64,000 nucleotides of DNA from the NCBI RefSeq assembly GCF_002208135.1, contig NZ_CP021647.1, positions 685,501 to 749,500 of the forward strand, read 5' to 3'. The notes beneath the pieces are model-generated. The model did not search any database. It saw only the letters and a list, made by a program, of their open reading frames with translations, and was not told where the DNA came from. Numbering within the stretch: the first letter of the stretch is position 1; the number at the start of each line of letters is the position of its first letter. Origin of the DNA: Pseudoalteromonas piscicida. Lineage in GTDB: Bacteria > Pseudomonadota > Gammaproteobacteria > Enterobacterales > Alteromonadaceae. This document shows positions 9,309 through 19,065 of this stretch, piece by piece. The position numbers and the translations under genes are program-made.

Positions 9309-9725
9309 TTAAAATGGATTGCTCTGTGGTTTGGAGTAATGCCCGTTAGCACAATGATTTGTATTTTCCCACGTCCCATCTTTATATAGCACTTTTGTTA
9401 CGCAGGCCGAAGCGTTGTAGAAGAAATCATTATTTTGTCTGCCATTGTCTCGGAAACTACAGTTTGTACTGCTACCACAATTCCAACTCCCCGAAGCTGA
9501 AGCACTATACGACCAAACTACTTCTGCTACTTCTCTATCTGCAACAAATCTAAATGCAACCGAAGGACGATCAGTATTAGTCATGGCAGAACAAAAATCA
9601 GGTTTAAAAAATTGTTGCGTACTTGTTCCTCCTATTAGGCACTCGACATGAGCAGCCTCTGCCTGATGTGAGTATGTGGTAGTCGCGAGTGTGAGTAAAG
9701 CGCTCAAGATTATTGCTTGTTTCAT
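9309..9725 (-). CDS. Small secreted cysteine-containing protein, unknown function
   Basis: 138 residues with a clear signal peptide (cleavage near AEA|AHVEC, about residue 24). The mature protein has six cysteines (in VECLIG, PDFCSAM, WNCGSS, TNCSF, SACVTK and NHCANG), suggesting three disulfides, and is rich in Ser, Asn and aromatic residues. A ribosome site (AAGGAAC) precedes ATG 9725. I do not recognise the family. It is flanked by long gene-poor DNA, and on the upstream side lie a relic repeat and a decayed gene, so this is probably an accessory locus. Confidence 0.7.
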   Translation of the reverse strand: MKQAIILSALLTLATTTYSHQAEAAHVECLIGGTSTQQFFKPDFCSAMTNTDRPSVAFRFVADREVAEVVWSYSASASGSWNCGSSTNCSFRDNGRQNNDFFYNASACVTKVLYKDGTWENTNHCANGHYSKPQSNPF

Positions 9726-10229
9726 TTCTATGTTCCTTATTTAAGTTATTTTTCCAACATCACAGAAAGTAATGACTTTTCCAAAGGCGCTGTGCTGTCC
9801 CCCTAGCACCGGTAAGGACAAGCTGCAAGCTAAATTCTCTGCTCCTTTGACTGCAGATATAGCGATGGCCTATGAAAAGTTAATTGCTGGGCACCTTGCT
9901 ACAGGTCTTTATTTCTCTAAGAGCACTGATTCGAGCGAGCGCTCGTGGTACTGCATCAACAAAAGCTCTAAACAAACAAGTTACCAAGTAGCAGTTTCTC
10001 AATTTGCTCTTCTTTGTTATATTTATTTCATTTTATGATCTATTGTCAACTTTGCTTTTGATTTAAAGTTTCCATTAGGTTGTATTTTATGCTGAAAAAT
10101 AGGACCTTTAGTTTGAAAAACATACACTTTTTTTGGGGGGGATGTTTTTTTTGTTCCTTTTTTTGAAATGGTAAATAATTGTAAACGGTGGGGCATTTTC
10201 TTGCAGAGGATTAAGTAAGCTTTATCTAT
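9726..10229. other. Gene-poor stretch
   Basis: About 500 bases, AT-rich toward 10040-10160 with a G8 run. An 88-codon plus-strand frame at 9772-10038 has no ribosome site or recognisable domain and is not called. It must contain the promoter of the 9309 gene at its left edge. Confidence 0.45.
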
Positions 10230-10463
10230 TTAACTTAAACTTTGAATCGCTAATGCCTTATTGGCTGCTAGTTTTGGCGCTAATCGAGTTGAATTTCTAA
10301 CTATTGGTATAAGTTTTACCTACAAGACGTAAGTGCCTTTGCTAGAACAGGGTAGAGAGGTGATGCTATCTCTAAAACTGATTGGCTATTCAATAATGTG
10401 ATTAAAGTTGAGATTTAGCGACAAAGAGTTAATTGGTTTCTGGCCTAATCCTCAGGTGAATTA
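10230..10463 (+). repeat. Diverged copy of the CCTGAG element
   Basis: Reads through the same internal landmarks as the copies at 21613 and 35765, in the same order: TAATGCC..., GCGCTAA..., GTTGAATTTC, CTATTGGT, CCTACAAGA, CTAAAACT, GAGTTA, CCTCAGG. Many substitutions and small deletions mark it as an old copy. The core is about 223 bases and the 8-bp flanks no longer match clearly. Confidence 0.65.
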
Positions 10464-10513
10464 ATACCGCTCGGAGATAGAGAAAATAGGCCATACTTTG
10501 GGCCTAATATAAG

Positions 10514-10953
10514 CTAAATGGATTTATAAAGTTGCATTCGCAGGATTGGAAAAGGCTTTCTCATATCGTCAGTTGGTGAGCGCTCACATTCCTCAAGGCC
10601 TTTAGCTTCATAAAGCCAACGGCTTCTGGGTTTTACTCATTGACATCAATAAACTGCACGTTTTGTGTTTCAAGTGCAAAGCGAAGCAGCTCAGTACCGA
10701 CACCTTGTTCTTTGCTGTTCGCGAGTACAAATAACATCTCGATTTTTTGGTCATATACACCGATAAAACCGACAACCTTCGCGTCGTCATTTTTTACACA
10801 ATACAGCATAGCGTTTGGAAACGCCTGTTCAATAATAATTGGTTTAAAATAAGCGATATCCGCCTCAGTGATAAAATCATAAGTGGCTCGCACGGAGTCT
10901 TCCCAAACGGCCAGTAGTTCCTGGTAATCGCTTGATGTAACTGGACTTATCAT
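10514..10953 (-). pseudogene. GNAT acetyltransferase, decayed (stop plus frameshift)
   Basis: ATG 10953 with AAGGAA upstream begins a YjaB/YafP-like GNAT protein; an earlier in-frame start at 10983 lacks such a site. The acetyl-CoA loop is present in altered form (SKEQGVGTELL). After FIDVNE a TAA replaces the usual Gln codon at 10633-10635. The homologous sequence continues (NPEAVGF), then needs one extra base near 10610-10616 to go on as YEAKGLEE...SPTDDM...PFPIL and end at 10514. Two independent lesions indicate a real pseudogene, although the first 106 residues remain open. Confidence 0.75.
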
Positions 10954-11116
10954 TATTTCCTTTTGTCTAATAAAACTGTCCAAATGGGGTTAAGCGATAA
11001 ACAAAAGGGAGACTAGCCAGCTGGACGCGCATAACATACCCGATGCGTTAAGGGTACAACGGGTATTAAGGTAAATGACTTGTATGTGGTCTAGATTGGG
11101 CATTATTAACTATTCA

Positions 11117-13861
11117 TCATAGTTGAAAAAACGAAACTTGATCGGTAAGTAGTTTAGCTTGATTTTCCATATTTTTACCTGAGCGAGATGTTGTTTCAAC
11201 TAAGGTGACGTTTTGCTGAGTAATATTATCCATTTGTGCGATGGTGGTGGAAACAGCAGCTATGCCCTCAGCTTGCTCTTTCCCCGCGTTATCTATGTCT
11301 GCCACCATTTTGCTCACCTCGGCAATTGATTGCATTAGCTCATCGAAAGTCGTGCCAGACTCGTATACAAGTTTACTGCCTTGCGCCACCGCATCAACGC
11401 TATTTTTGATCAGAGCTTTGATTTCACGTGCTGCTGATGCACTACGTTGAGCAAGGTTTCTCACTTCTCCGGCAACCACGGCAAACCCACGACCAGCTTC
11501 ACCAGCCCTTGCTGCTTCAACGGAAGCATTGAGTGCTAAGAGGTTCGTTTGGAAAGCGATTTCGTCAATGACGCTGATAATGTCAGAGATTTTTGTGCTG
11601 TAGGATTCAATTTTGCCCACTGCGGTAATTGCATCATCAATAGATACCTTACCTGCGTGTGCTTTTTCCCTGACAAAGGTAGTTTTCTCTGCAGCGTAGC
11701 TTGCGCTATTAGCATTCTTTTTGACGGTTGCGGTCAGCTCTTCCATTGTGGCGGCGGTTTCTTCTAAGCTTGCAGCTTGGTTCTCAATACGGCTATTAAG
11801 TTCTTCGTTGTTATTTGCTATTTGTTTCGCCACATCGAACACTTGCTCTGCGCCGTGGTTTATGGTGTTTACTAAGTCGCTCAATTTATCGAATAAGCCA
11901 TTCATCGCTTGTTGCAGTATTGAAAACTCGCCACCTAAGTGATGGGTGATCCTATGTCTTAAATCGCCTTGTTCCATTGCCAAGATGGCATTTTTGATAT
12001 GTTCAATAGCTTGCTTTTGTTCTGTGATGTCCGTTGCATATTTAACAACTTTAAAGGGGCGGCCTTGTTGATCGAGGATAGGGTTATAGGACGCTTGGAT
12101 CCATACCTCTTTACCTTGTTTTGCAAGTCTTAAGTATTGCCCCGAGTCGAACTCTCCCCGATTGAGCTTCTGCCAAAATTGCAGGTATTCAGGACTAGTG
12201 GCTTGTTCGTGTGTGGCAAAAATACGATGATGTTTACCTTTGATTTCGTCAAGTGTGTACCCCATCGTATCTAGGAACGAGTCATTAGCCCATAAAATGG
12301 TACCATCCATTGCAAACTCAATAACCGCTTGTGATTTGCGAATAGCCTGAAGCTGACCATCAAAATCAGCAGCAATGGTCTTTTGTTCAGTAATGTCCGT
12401 CGCAAACTTAACAACTTTTAGAGGCTTGCCTTGCTCATCTAAAATTGGGTTGTAGGTAGCACTAATCCAGATTGCTTTACCACCTTTCCCTAAACGGTGA
12501 AACTCTCCGGATTCAAACTGGCCCTGCTTTAAACGCTGCCAGAATGCTTTGTATTCACTGCTTTGCGCGTAAAAGCTGTCGACGAACATACTGTGATGCT
12601 TGCCAATGATTTCTTCTTTCTTGTAGCCCATGACAGACAGGAAGTTTTCATTTGCTTTTAAAATATTACCTTGCAAATCAAACTCGATAACAGCTTGCGA
12701 GCGATTGATGGCTTTGAGTTGTCCAGCAAAGTCGAAAGACGCCTGCTTTGCTTGAGTAATATCCGAGGCATATTTGACGATTTTTTCCAACTGGCCATTT
12801 TCGTCATAGATGGGAGTATACGTAGCTTGGATCCACAGAGTGTTTCCTGATTTGGTTAGGCGTTTAAACTCACCTGATTGATGTTTACCTTGTCGTAAAG
12901 CGTGCCAAAAGTCTTGATATTCGCTACTCTCAGCGTCTTCTTCTGCCACAAATAGTCGATGGTGTTGGCCTTGTATTTCACTTAATGTGTAACCAACTGC
13001 ATTTAAAAATAGCGTGTTTGCAGTCTTAATGTTGCCGTAAGGGTCAAATTCAATAACGGCTTGAGTGTGTTTGATGGCATCAATTTGCCCTTGAAAAGCT
13101 GCTGCTCTTGATTTTTGTGCTGTGATGTCTGAGGCATATTTTACGACTTTAATAGGCCGATTCAGTTCATCGAAAATAGGATTATAAGTGGCTTGGATCC
13201 ATATAGTTTCGCCTGATTTTGTTTGCCTTGCGAATTCACCTTCAAAAAACTCGCCATTATTTAGGTGTTGCCAAAATGCTTGATATTCTTCACTGGCAGC
13301 GTAGTCATCTTTTACAAACAGGCTGTGATGCTTGCCTTGTATTTCTTCTAAGCTGTAACCCATAACGGATAAAAAGTTATCATTAGCGCTCAGCACCTTG
13401 CCGTGCATGTCGAACTCGATAATTGCGAAGGACGCTGATAAAGCACGTAAATTTGCACTCATGTTGGCGATGACTGTGAGATAATCACTGATGTCAGTCG
13501 CAACGACTAAAATTCTGCCTTCTTGAGTAGGTGATAGCGCCAGTTGTAGTTTTTTTGGCTTGTCGCTCGCAGCATTGAGAGAGAGCTCAACCTTTACATG
13601 TGCTTGATGTTCAAGTTGAGCTAGCCCGCGCTTAAGTGCAGCAGAATCCTCAGAGGTGTGACATATAGAGCTGAGTGATTTCAGTGTGTGGTTAACTGGA
13701 TATCCGAGTAAGTGGTTGAAAGCCGAACTAAGCTGAAAAATATCTGTTTGATAATCCACTTCTAAGTAAGGGGTTGTTGCCTTAAAGTGTTGAAACAGCG
13801 CGGCATCTTGTCCATCTTGCTTTTTTGCTTTTCCCAAACCAAACGTGATCATATAAGCCAC
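11117..13861 (-). CDS. Soluble methyl-accepting chemotaxis protein with tandem PAS domains
   Basis: 914 residues and no membrane segment, so a cytoplasmic receptor. A divergent PAS-like region (about 25-130) is followed by four near-identical PAS/PAC units of about 122 residues starting near 146, 268, 390 and 512, each with (A/I)VIEF, GYxxxEIxGKHH, GEFxRxxKxGxxxWI and KVVKYAxDIT. The last 220 residues are the MCP signalling helix pair, with the invariant tip [20 protein letters not shown]. Architecture resembles BdlA/Aer2-type redox or oxygen sensors. HAMP-like spacing ([16 protein letters not shown]) follows the last PAS. Heme or flavin binding cannot be decided here. Confidence 0.92.
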   Translation of the reverse strand: MAYMITFGLGKAKKQDGQDAALFQHFKATTPYLEVDYQTDIFQLSSAFNHLLGYPVNHTLKSLSSICHTSEDSAALKRGLAQLEHQAHVKVELSLNAASDKPKKLQLALSPTQEGRILVVATDISDYLTVIANMSANLRALSASFAIIEFDMHGKVLSANDNFLSVMGYSLEEIQGKHHSLFVKDDYAASEEYQAFWQHLNNGEFFEGEFARQTKSGETIWIQATYNPIFDELNRPIKVVKYASDITAQKSRAAAFQGQIDAIKHTQAVIEFDPYGNIKTANTLFLNAVGYTLSEIQGQHHRLFVAEEDAESSEYQDFWHALRQGKHQSGEFKRLTKSGNTLWIQATYTPIYDENGQLEKIVKYASDITQAKQASFDFAGQLKAINRSQAVIEFDLQGNILKANENFLSVMGYKKEEIIGKHHSMFVDSFYAQSSEYKAFWQRLKQGQFESGEFHRLGKGGKAIWISATYNPILDEQGKPLKVVKFATDITEQKTIAADFDGQLQAIRKSQAVIEFAMDGTILWANDSFLDTMGYTLDEIKGKHHRIFATHEQATSPEYLQFWQKLNRGEFDSGQYLRLAKQGKEVWIQASYNPILDQQGRPFKVVKYATDITEQKQAIEHIKNAILAMEQGDLRHRITHHLGGEFSILQQAMNGLFDKLSDLVNTINHGAEQVFDVAKQIANNNEELNSRIENQAASLEETAATMEELTATVKKNANSASYAAEKTTFVREKAHAGKVSIDDAITAVGKIESYSTKISDIISVIDEIAFQTNLLALNASVEAARAGEAGRGFAVVAGEVRNLAQRSASAAREIKALIKNSVDAVAQGSKLVYESGTTFDELMQSIAEVSKMVADIDNAGKEQAEGIAAVSTTIAQMDNITQQNVTLVETTSRSGKNMENQAKLLTDQVSFFQL

Positions 13862-14047
13862 CCGTAGCGATAAATTTTGACAATATTAACTATAGTAAAG
13901 TTACCTAGGTCCGCCATAAAATAGTGGTAAAACAAGTATATAATCTTGTCGCTTTAAGCAAATTACCATCACGGATAATAAGGGTATAGCCGTAACACAA
14001 ATGTCTTGGTAAAATCTTCGCCAATTTTTATAAAAACGAGCATTAAG

Positions 14048-14773
14048 ATGGGCAGAGCATTTGAAGTCCGCAAAAACGCCATGGCAAAAACGGCGGCGGC
14101 AAAAACAAAAGTAAACTCAAAATACGGAAAAGAGATTTACGTTGTTGCTAAAAATGGCGGCGCAGATCCTGAAACGAACTTGTCACTACGTCGTTTAATC
14201 GACAAAGCAAAGAAAGATCAAGTTCCTGCACACGTTATTGATAAAGCAATCGAAAAAGCGGCAGGCGGTGCAGGTGAGGATTACACGCCAGCACGTTACG
14301 AAGGTTACGGTCCTGGCAATAGCATGATTATCGTTGACTGTTTAACAGACAACATGAACCGTACTATCAAAGATGTTCGCTTACCGTTTACCAAAACTGG
14401 TTCAAACTTAGGTAACCCAGGCTGTGTGGCACATATGTTTGACCACTTTGCAATCTTAGGATTTGCAGGTGATGACGACGAGTCAGTTTTGGAAGCGCTA
14501 ATGATGGCTGATGTTGATGTTACTGACGTAGAAGTTGAAGACGGCCAAGTTTCTGTTTTCGCACCTCACACTGAATACTTCAAGGCGAAAACAGCACTGA
14601 CAGAAGCGTTTGAGGGGATCACGTTTGAGGTAGACGAAATCACTTGGGTTCCGCAAACTCACGTAGAAATCGAAGATCCAGAAGCAATCGAGACATTCGA
14701 AAAGCTAATCAATATGCTTGAAGATGTGGATGACGTACAAAACGTTTATCACAATGCGATTGTAAAAAGATAA
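14048..14773 (+). CDS. YebC/PmpR family protein, YeeN-like
   Basis: 241 residues from ATG 14048 (GAGCATTAAG upstream); a longer frame from 14006 is not needed. The protein begins [10 protein letters not shown] and has the family signature RYEGYGPG with DNMNRT and an acidic C-terminal domain ending DDVQNVYHN. It matches the YeeN branch rather than canonical YebC, which starts MAGHSKW. Family members are described as transcriptional regulators and, more recently, as translation factors for proline-rich motifs. Single gene with its own strong terminator. Confidence 0.9.
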   Translation: MGRAFEVRKNAMAKTAAAKTKVNSKYGKEIYVVAKNGGADPETNLSLRRLIDKAKKDQVPAHVIDKAIEKAAGGAGEDYTPARYEGYGPGNSMIIVDCLTDNMNRTIKDVRLPFTKTGSNLGNPGCVAHMFDHFAILGFAGDDDESVLEALMMADVDVTDVEVEDGQVSVFAPHTEYFKAKTALTEAFEGITFEVDEITWVPQTHVEIEDPEAIETFEKLINMLEDVDDVQNVYHNAIVKR

Positions 14774-14817
14774 TCCGCTTATCGAAATATGACGCAGCAC
14801 ATTGCGTACAAACAGTT

Positions 14818-14843
14818 AAGGCCGACATAGTTCGGCCTTTTTC
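14818..14843 (+). terminator. Intrinsic terminator after the YebC-like gene
   Basis: AAGGCCGA/TCGGCCTT, 8-bp stem with 6-base loop followed by TTTTC, 44 bases after the stop codon. Confidence 0.85.
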
Positions 14844-14847
14844 TTGT

Positions 14848-15665
14848 CTATTCTTTATACCTCGCAACATTGGTTTTTATCATGGCAATAGGAAATAATA
14901 ATAGTAACGTTTGCGAGCCAATATAGATGACCCAATTAACGTGTCTAGCAATAGGGAAGTAACCATCGCCTTGGTTTGCGAACAGCCAAAATTGACCGAT
15001 AATAGCATCCGCTAGCATTGCTAGGATAAAACCACAAGCAACCGCGTAGTTGGTTTTTTCATTGAGTTTGAGGTTTTGAACGAGAAGCCAGAAACCAAAA
15101 ACCCGAGCAAGGTCACTAATACACTATAACATGCGCTCAACAGTAGGGAGTATTGGCTAATCGTGGGTAGGTACATCATTTGGTAGCTAACCGACGATAA
15201 CATAACGGACAAAACAACCAATACAGTCGCTGTTGGTAACTTTAATGCGAACTCTCGTCGTAAAAACTTGATGAGTAGCCATAGTAAAAGCCCATAGCCA
15301 AGGGCAAAAAACCAAATAGAGTCGATTAAGTAGTCATGCTTTATGGTTTGATCTTGACGATGATACAGCTCAAAGAGGTTGAAGTTGACGATATCTCCGC
15401 CAGTGCATAAGAGCAGAGCAATCCAACAGAGTTTTATGTCTTTGTGCAAAGTGCTAGGGCTAACAGCCAAGCTTATTTGGCGAACATGCCACCCTAATCG
15501 CAACACAAGAAGTAGTGAGGCTGATGGTAATATCCATTGAAATAAGGCTTGGTGAGTTTGCCAAAGTAGACTGTTGCCAAGCAAGGACGTAACTGTCGCA
15601 ATGACAAGTAAAAACAATGTGATAGGTTTATAGTGGACGGTTTGCAGTATATTATTCACGGACAT
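14848..15665 (-). pseudogene. YhhN-like membrane protein, frameshifted
   Basis: Starts at ATG 15665 with AAGGA. The first frame encodes six hydrophobic helices and stops at 15021. The neighbouring frame continues the protein, with GFWLLVQ, NYAVACGFILAMLADAIIG and YIGSQTLLLLFPI, to a stop at 14848. Together they make about 272 residues of a multi-helix protein with the LxDxxxG-type segment seen in YhhN/TMEM86 (lysoplasmalogenase-like) proteins. The join needs one extra base at the A5 run 15097-15101 (T run on the coding strand). Decay or homopolymer error. Confidence 0.65.
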
Positions 15666-15837
15666 TCCTTGTTGGCGAAAACGGCTCGCTTTTTAGAGAC
15701 TCATTTTTATCACTTATTTTAAGTGTAATAATTGTTTGGGTATTCGTCTTTCGCTGTATCAATTTACAGTACAATCATTTACAGTATTTGTCTTGCAGAT
15801 CTATTACATTGCTACTTTTAATAAAGGTAACCCGTTC

Positions 15838-16764
15838 ATGTCTAATCTTAAACTCAATATAGCGCTTTCATGCTCAGTTCTCGCATTGGCTTTTTCTGGG
15901 TTTAATGTCATACAAACCAAATTAGCAACCTCTCCTGTGGCAACGCACGTATATCAGAGTCCCGCTCAACAGCCTCACTACAATGCAACTCAGCATACGC
16001 AGGGCACTCAGATTTCAGCTGACGAGTCTGAACAAGTTGCTAGGTTAATGGCTCGGATCAATAAACTTGAAACGAGATTACAGGCATTGTCGATGGAAAA
16101 GTCTGATTTACTCTCTGAGCAGGCACCAGATGAGTTTGAGTCTTTGATCTTTTCTTTAATCGAAAAGCGTGAGCAGCAGAAAATCGACGAGATGAAAGCT
16201 GAAAATCCGATTTATGGCTTTTACGAAGACTTACCCGAAGACTACGAAATGCGCATCAAAACCGATCCTGAGTATGCAAGTCAAGTCAGCAACGATTTAA
16301 AACAGAAAATTCTGAATAGCAGTTTACCGGCGGCGGAGCGTCTAGCAGCGATGAGTCAGCTGCAAATGAACATGTTTATGCTAAATCGCAATGATTTAGA
16401 GCAATATGATTATCAAACCGTGGAATCTATCCTCAATATGACGCATAGCATGAGCGATGAAAAGTTGAGATTACAGGCGCTTGAGCTAGTGTCGCGCACA
16501 CCTATCGTTGATGAGCGTTTGTCGCAGTCGTTTGTGAAAATGTTAGAGCAAGAGCCTAATGATTACGTGAAAAGTCTCGCGGCAGAAGGGTTGATGTCGC
16601 AGTACTTCCAGTCAGGCGCTGATCCAAAGCAGCAACAAAGGATCGCGCAAGATTTGCTGTCTCTTTATGAAAATGCGTCAGATCCTAAAGTTAAAGCTAT
16701 CCTCAAAAATTTGATGGGTGATGAGCGTATGCTAGAAGAGCTAAAACGCCAGTCTAACGGCTGA
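15838..16764 (+). CDS. Membrane-anchored or secreted HEAT-like protein, unknown function
   Basis: 308 residues from ATG 15838 (AAAGGTAACC upstream). The longer frame from 15736 has no ribosome site. An N-terminal hydrophobic segment (about residues 7-24) may be a signal or anchor. A coiled coil follows (residues 60-90, ARINKLETRLQAL), then an all-helical part with repeated helix pairs (LPAAERLAAMSQL, DEKLRLQALELV, DYVKSLAAEGLM, DPKVKAILKNLM) that look like HEAT/Armadillo repeats. It overlaps the next gene by one base (TGATG), so the two are translationally coupled. I do not recognise a named family. Confidence 0.65.
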   Translation: MSNLKLNIALSCSVLALAFSGFNVIQTKLATSPVATHVYQSPAQQPHYNATQHTQGTQISADESEQVARLMARINKLETRLQALSMEKSDLLSEQAPDEFESLIFSLIEKREQQKIDEMKAENPIYGFYEDLPEDYEMRIKTDPEYASQVSNDLKQKILNSSLPAAERLAAMSQLQMNMFMLNRNDLEQYDYQTVESILNMTHSMSDEKLRLQALELVSRTPIVDERLSQSFVKMLEQEPNDYVKSLAAEGLMSQYFQSGADPKQQQRIAQDLLSLYENASDPKVKAILKNLMGDERMLEELKRQSNG

Positions 16765-17141
16765 TGTACATGGAGTTAAACTTGGAAACTAAGCAGTTAG
16801 ATATCGAATACGAAGTAATCAAGGAACATATCAATGAGTTTCCGACCCCCATCACGTTTAAACAAGGTGCCAGATTGACCGTTGGTGAAGAATATGAAGG
16901 CGAAGAGGGATGGGAAAATTGGTTTTTCTGTAAAACTGAGGAGCAAGTGTCTGGTTGGGTACCTGCTCAAGTGTTTCACTTAGTCAATCCCAAACAGGGT
17001 GTCGCATTAATGGACTATACCGCTCAGGAACTATCAGTAGTTCAAGGTGAACAGCTGTTGGGTCATAACCAACTCAATGGTTGGGCGTGGTGCGCAAGTA
17101 AAAAGTCAGAGCTGCAAGGTGGGTACCGCTTCGTAATCTAA
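16764..17141 (+). CDS. Tandem SH3-like domain protein
   Basis: 125 residues. The ATG at 16764 overlaps the TGA of the upstream gene; a second in-frame ATG at 16770 is possible. Two SH3-like segments are visible: residues about 30-72 (FKQGARLTVGEEYEGEEGW...CKTEEQVSGWVPAQVF) and 73-125 (ALMDYTAQELSVVQGEQL...GWAWCASKK...GGYRFV), with the ALxDYxA and WxxA/GWVP signatures of bacterial SH3 folds. No signal peptide, so cytoplasmic unless carried by its partner. Likely a binding protein for the upstream helical protein, by coupling only. Confidence 0.7.
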   Translation: MYMELNLETKQLDIEYEVIKEHINEFPTPITFKQGARLTVGEEYEGEEGWENWFFCKTEEQVSGWVPAQVFHLVNPKQGVALMDYTAQELSVVQGEQLLGHNQLNGWAWCASKKSELQGGYRFVI

Positions 17142-17152
17142 CACAAATCTAG

Positions 17153-17186
17153 TGTGTTGCTTTTTAGCAACACATTCCCTTTTTTC
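17153..17186 (+). terminator. Terminator after the SH3 gene
   Basis: TGTGTTGC/GCAACACA, 8-bp stem followed by CCCTTTTTT. It shares its GTTGC...GCAAC core with two more hairpins downstream. Confidence 0.8.
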
Positions 17187-17720
17187 TTCTATTTTTCTTA
17201 AAGTACTTTTATTTTCGCAAGTCTCTCGCCCACGTTATCGCTTCTCAATCAATATTTTAAAGATTAAGTTAAATTTTAATATATTGATTTGTATCGCCTT
17301 TTTGTTGTATCTGGATTATTTGAAAAGATAAGTAAAAATTTTCGATATTTTTATAAAAATTTTTTCTGGCGGCTCTGCTCAATACCGAATATGAATGATT
17401 GTCGCATGAAACTTAACCGCTTTAGGCTAGGTTTACATCCTAATTTTTTAGGGTGTTGCTTTTATGCAACAGATTAACCCATTGAAAATAAAGGTTTTTA
17501 ATTTAATCTCGACATCACCTGTTGCTAAATGGCAACAATCTCACTGAATCCATCCTTAATGAAAATCCACCTTTATTTTTAAATTATTGATTTTTAATTA
17601 CTTTTAAACTTTGGCATCAAAGTTGGAATAGTTATCTCGAAAGCAAAAAACATTCGCTTCAACACAAACCAACGTAGAGAAGCAGAAACGACAAGTTTAG
17701 AAATATGAGAGGAACTGATT
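17187..17720. other. Non-coding stretch with two further GTTGC hairpins
   Basis: About 530 AT-rich bases before the EF-hand cluster. It holds TGTTGC/GCAACA hairpins at 17454-17471 and 17520-17537, and a CCTAA/TTAGG palindrome at 17439-17452 directly before the first. No credible reading frame: a 62-codon frame lacks a ribosome site. The promoter of the first EF-hand gene is expected near 17600-17690. Confidence 0.55.
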
Positions 17721-17942
17721 ATGAAAACTTTAGCAATCGCACTATCAGCAGCTGTACTTTCTTTCGCATCAGTAGGTGCTCACGCAGACTCTGAGTTTGA
17801 TAAATACGATGTTGATGGAGATGGTTACATCTCACTAGGCGAATCAAAAGCAAATCCAAATTTGATGGCGCAGTTTAAAGATCTTGATGCCGACCAAGAC
17901 GGCCAGCTAAGCCAGTCTGAGTTTGATAACTTTGAAGGCTAA
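17721..17942 (+). CDS. Secreted two-EF-hand protein 1
   Basis: 73 residues, GAGGAACTG before the ATG. Signal peptide cleaved near AHA|DSEF (residue 22). Two EF-hand loops follow, DVDGDGYISLGE and DADQDGQLSQSE, each with acidic or polar residues at positions 1, 3, 5, 9 and 12 and Gly at 6, so a calcium-binding pair forming one EF lobe. First of six tandem paralogues on the plus strand; ends in the conserved FDNFEG motif. Probably a periplasmic or extracellular calcium binder. No partner domain is attached. Confidence 0.85.
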   Translation: MKTLAIALSAAVLSFASVGAHADSEFDKYDVDGDGYISLGESKANPNLMAQFKDLDADQDGQLSQSEFDNFEG

Positions 17943-18001
17943 TCACAAGCCGACGACATAATAGCGAAGTTTAAAATATACCCCAATTTAAGGAAAAGAT
18001 T

Positions 18002-18223
18002 ATGAAAAACGTACTAGCAGCACTATCTATCGCAGGTTTATCAATGGTTTCAGCATCAGCATTTGCTGGTGGCGATTTCGAAAAACTAGATACCGATGAC
18101 AACGGTTCAATCAGTGTAACGGAAGCGAGCGTAAGCACTTCGTTAACTGAGCAGTTTGCTGACTTAGACACGAACGCCGATGGCGAGCTAAGCAAATCTG
18201 AGTACGCGAACTACGAAGGTTAA
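18002..18223 (+). CDS. Secreted two-EF-hand protein 2
   Basis: 73 residues, AAGGAAAAG before the ATG. Signal peptide MKNVLAALSIAGLSMVSASAFA, then loops DTDDNGSISVTE and DTNADGELSKSE. The first loop is canonical (Asp 1, 3, 5; Gly 6; Glu 12). Its signal peptide is nearly identical to that of paralogue 3, showing recent duplication, while the first paralogue differs. 59 bases separate it from paralogue 1, and a stem-loop (18231-18247) follows it. Confidence 0.85.
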   Translation: MKNVLAALSIAGLSMVSASAFAGGDFEKLDTDDNGSISVTEASVSTSLTEQFADLDTNADGELSKSEYANYEG

Positions 18224-18230
18224 TTGCTAG

Positions 18231-18247
18231 GTGGGCTTAGCGCCCAC
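18231..18247 (+). terminator. Hairpin between EF-hand genes 2 and 3
   Basis: GTGGGC/GCCCAC, perfect 6-bp GC-rich stem with TTAGC loop, 7 bases after the stop. There is no T run, so it may be a partial terminator or an mRNA-stabilising or processing structure. Confidence 0.45.
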
Positions 18248-18291
18248 GACCTTTAACTCCATTACGAAAACGACAGAAGGATTGGACTATC

Positions 18292-18513
18292 ATGAAAAAC
18301 GTATTAGCAGCACTTTCAATTGCAGGTTTAACATTCGCTTCAGCTTCTGCATTAGCTGGTGAAGATTTCACTAAATATGATACTGACGGTAATGGCACCA
18401 TCAGCATGACTGAGGCAAAAGTAAATCAGTCCCTTGCAGAGCAATTTACGCAACTAGACAGCAATGCCGACGGCGAGTTAAGCGAGTCTGAATTCGCAAA
18501 CTATCAAGGTTAA
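18292..18513 (+). CDS. Secreted two-EF-hand protein 3
   Basis: 73 residues, GAAGGATTG upstream of the ATG. Signal peptide ends ASALA (about residue 22). Loops DTDGNGTISMTE and DSNADGELSESE keep all calcium-ligand positions. Closest to paralogues 2 and 4. No catalytic or membrane segment beyond the signal. Confidence 0.85.
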   Translation: MKNVLAALSIAGLTFASASALAGEDFTKYDTDGNGTISMTEAKVNQSLAEQFTQLDSNADGELSESEFANYQG

Positions 18514-18563
18514 TCGAGCCGCCCAAAAGTAAATCATATTTAGGAAATTTTAGGAGCAGATTT

Positions 18564-18785
18564 ATGAAAAATGTACTTATCGCACTATCATTCACAGGGC
18601 TAACAATGGCTTCAGCAAATACTATCGCTGGTGAAGATTTCGCAAGCTATGACACAGACGGCAACGGTGCTATTAGCATGAGCGAAGCAAAAGTAAATAC
18701 AGCGCTTATCGAACAGTTTAAAGACTTAGATGTAAACGCTGACGGAGAACTAAACGAAACTGAGTTCTCTAACTTTAAAGGTTAA
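18564..18785 (+). CDS. Secreted two-EF-hand protein 4
   Basis: 73 residues, TAGGAGCAG upstream of the ATG. Signal peptide ends NTIA (about residue 22). Loops DTDGNGAISMSE and DVNADGELNETE. The C-terminal FSNFKG is shared with paralogue 5, whereas 1-3 end in NFEG, NYEG or NYQG, which suggests stepwise tandem duplication. Confidence 0.85.
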   Translation: MKNVLIALSFTGLTMASANTIAGEDFASYDTDGNGAISMSEAKVNTALIEQFKDLDVNADGELNETEFSNFKG

Positions 18786-18834
18786 TTTGCGACTAGAGCC
18801 GCAATGAGAGACGGGCATAGTGAGGAGAATGGCT

Positions 18835-19056
18835 ATGAAACTTAGAACGGTATGTGCAACGACCATAGGTGTATTAGTGAGCACGATGGCTTTGGCAGCA
18901 ACCTTGTCATTTCAAGATGTAGACAAGGATAAAGACGGGCAGATCAGCCAGCAGGAAGCGTCGGTATCATCAACACTACTTGGTCAGTTCGAGAAGCTAG
19001 ATGCAGACAAAAATGGTCAGTTAAGCGCTTCTGAATTCTCTAACTTTAAAGGCTAG
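18835..19056 (+). CDS. Secreted two-EF-hand protein 5
   Basis: 73 residues from ATG 18835. In-frame GTG 18820 and ATG 18829 exist, but the GAGGAG at 18822-18827 is best spaced for 18835. Signal peptide ends MALA. Loops DVDKDKDGQISQQE and DADKNGQLSASE; the first keeps D-x-D-x-D only if it starts at DKDKDG. Its signal peptide is unlike those of paralogues 2-4. Only 9 bases separate it from gene 6, so these two are certainly co-translated. Confidence 0.82.
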   Translation: MKLRTVCATTIGVLVSTMALAATLSFQDVDKDKDGQISQQEASVSSTLLGQFEKLDADKNGQLSASEFSNFKG

Positions 19057-19065
19057 GAGGTCACA

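Noticed and set aside
9772..10038. 88-codon plus-strand reading frame
   Set aside because: No ribosome site, no recognisable domain, ends in a run of hydrophobic residues over AT-rich DNA; likely chance.
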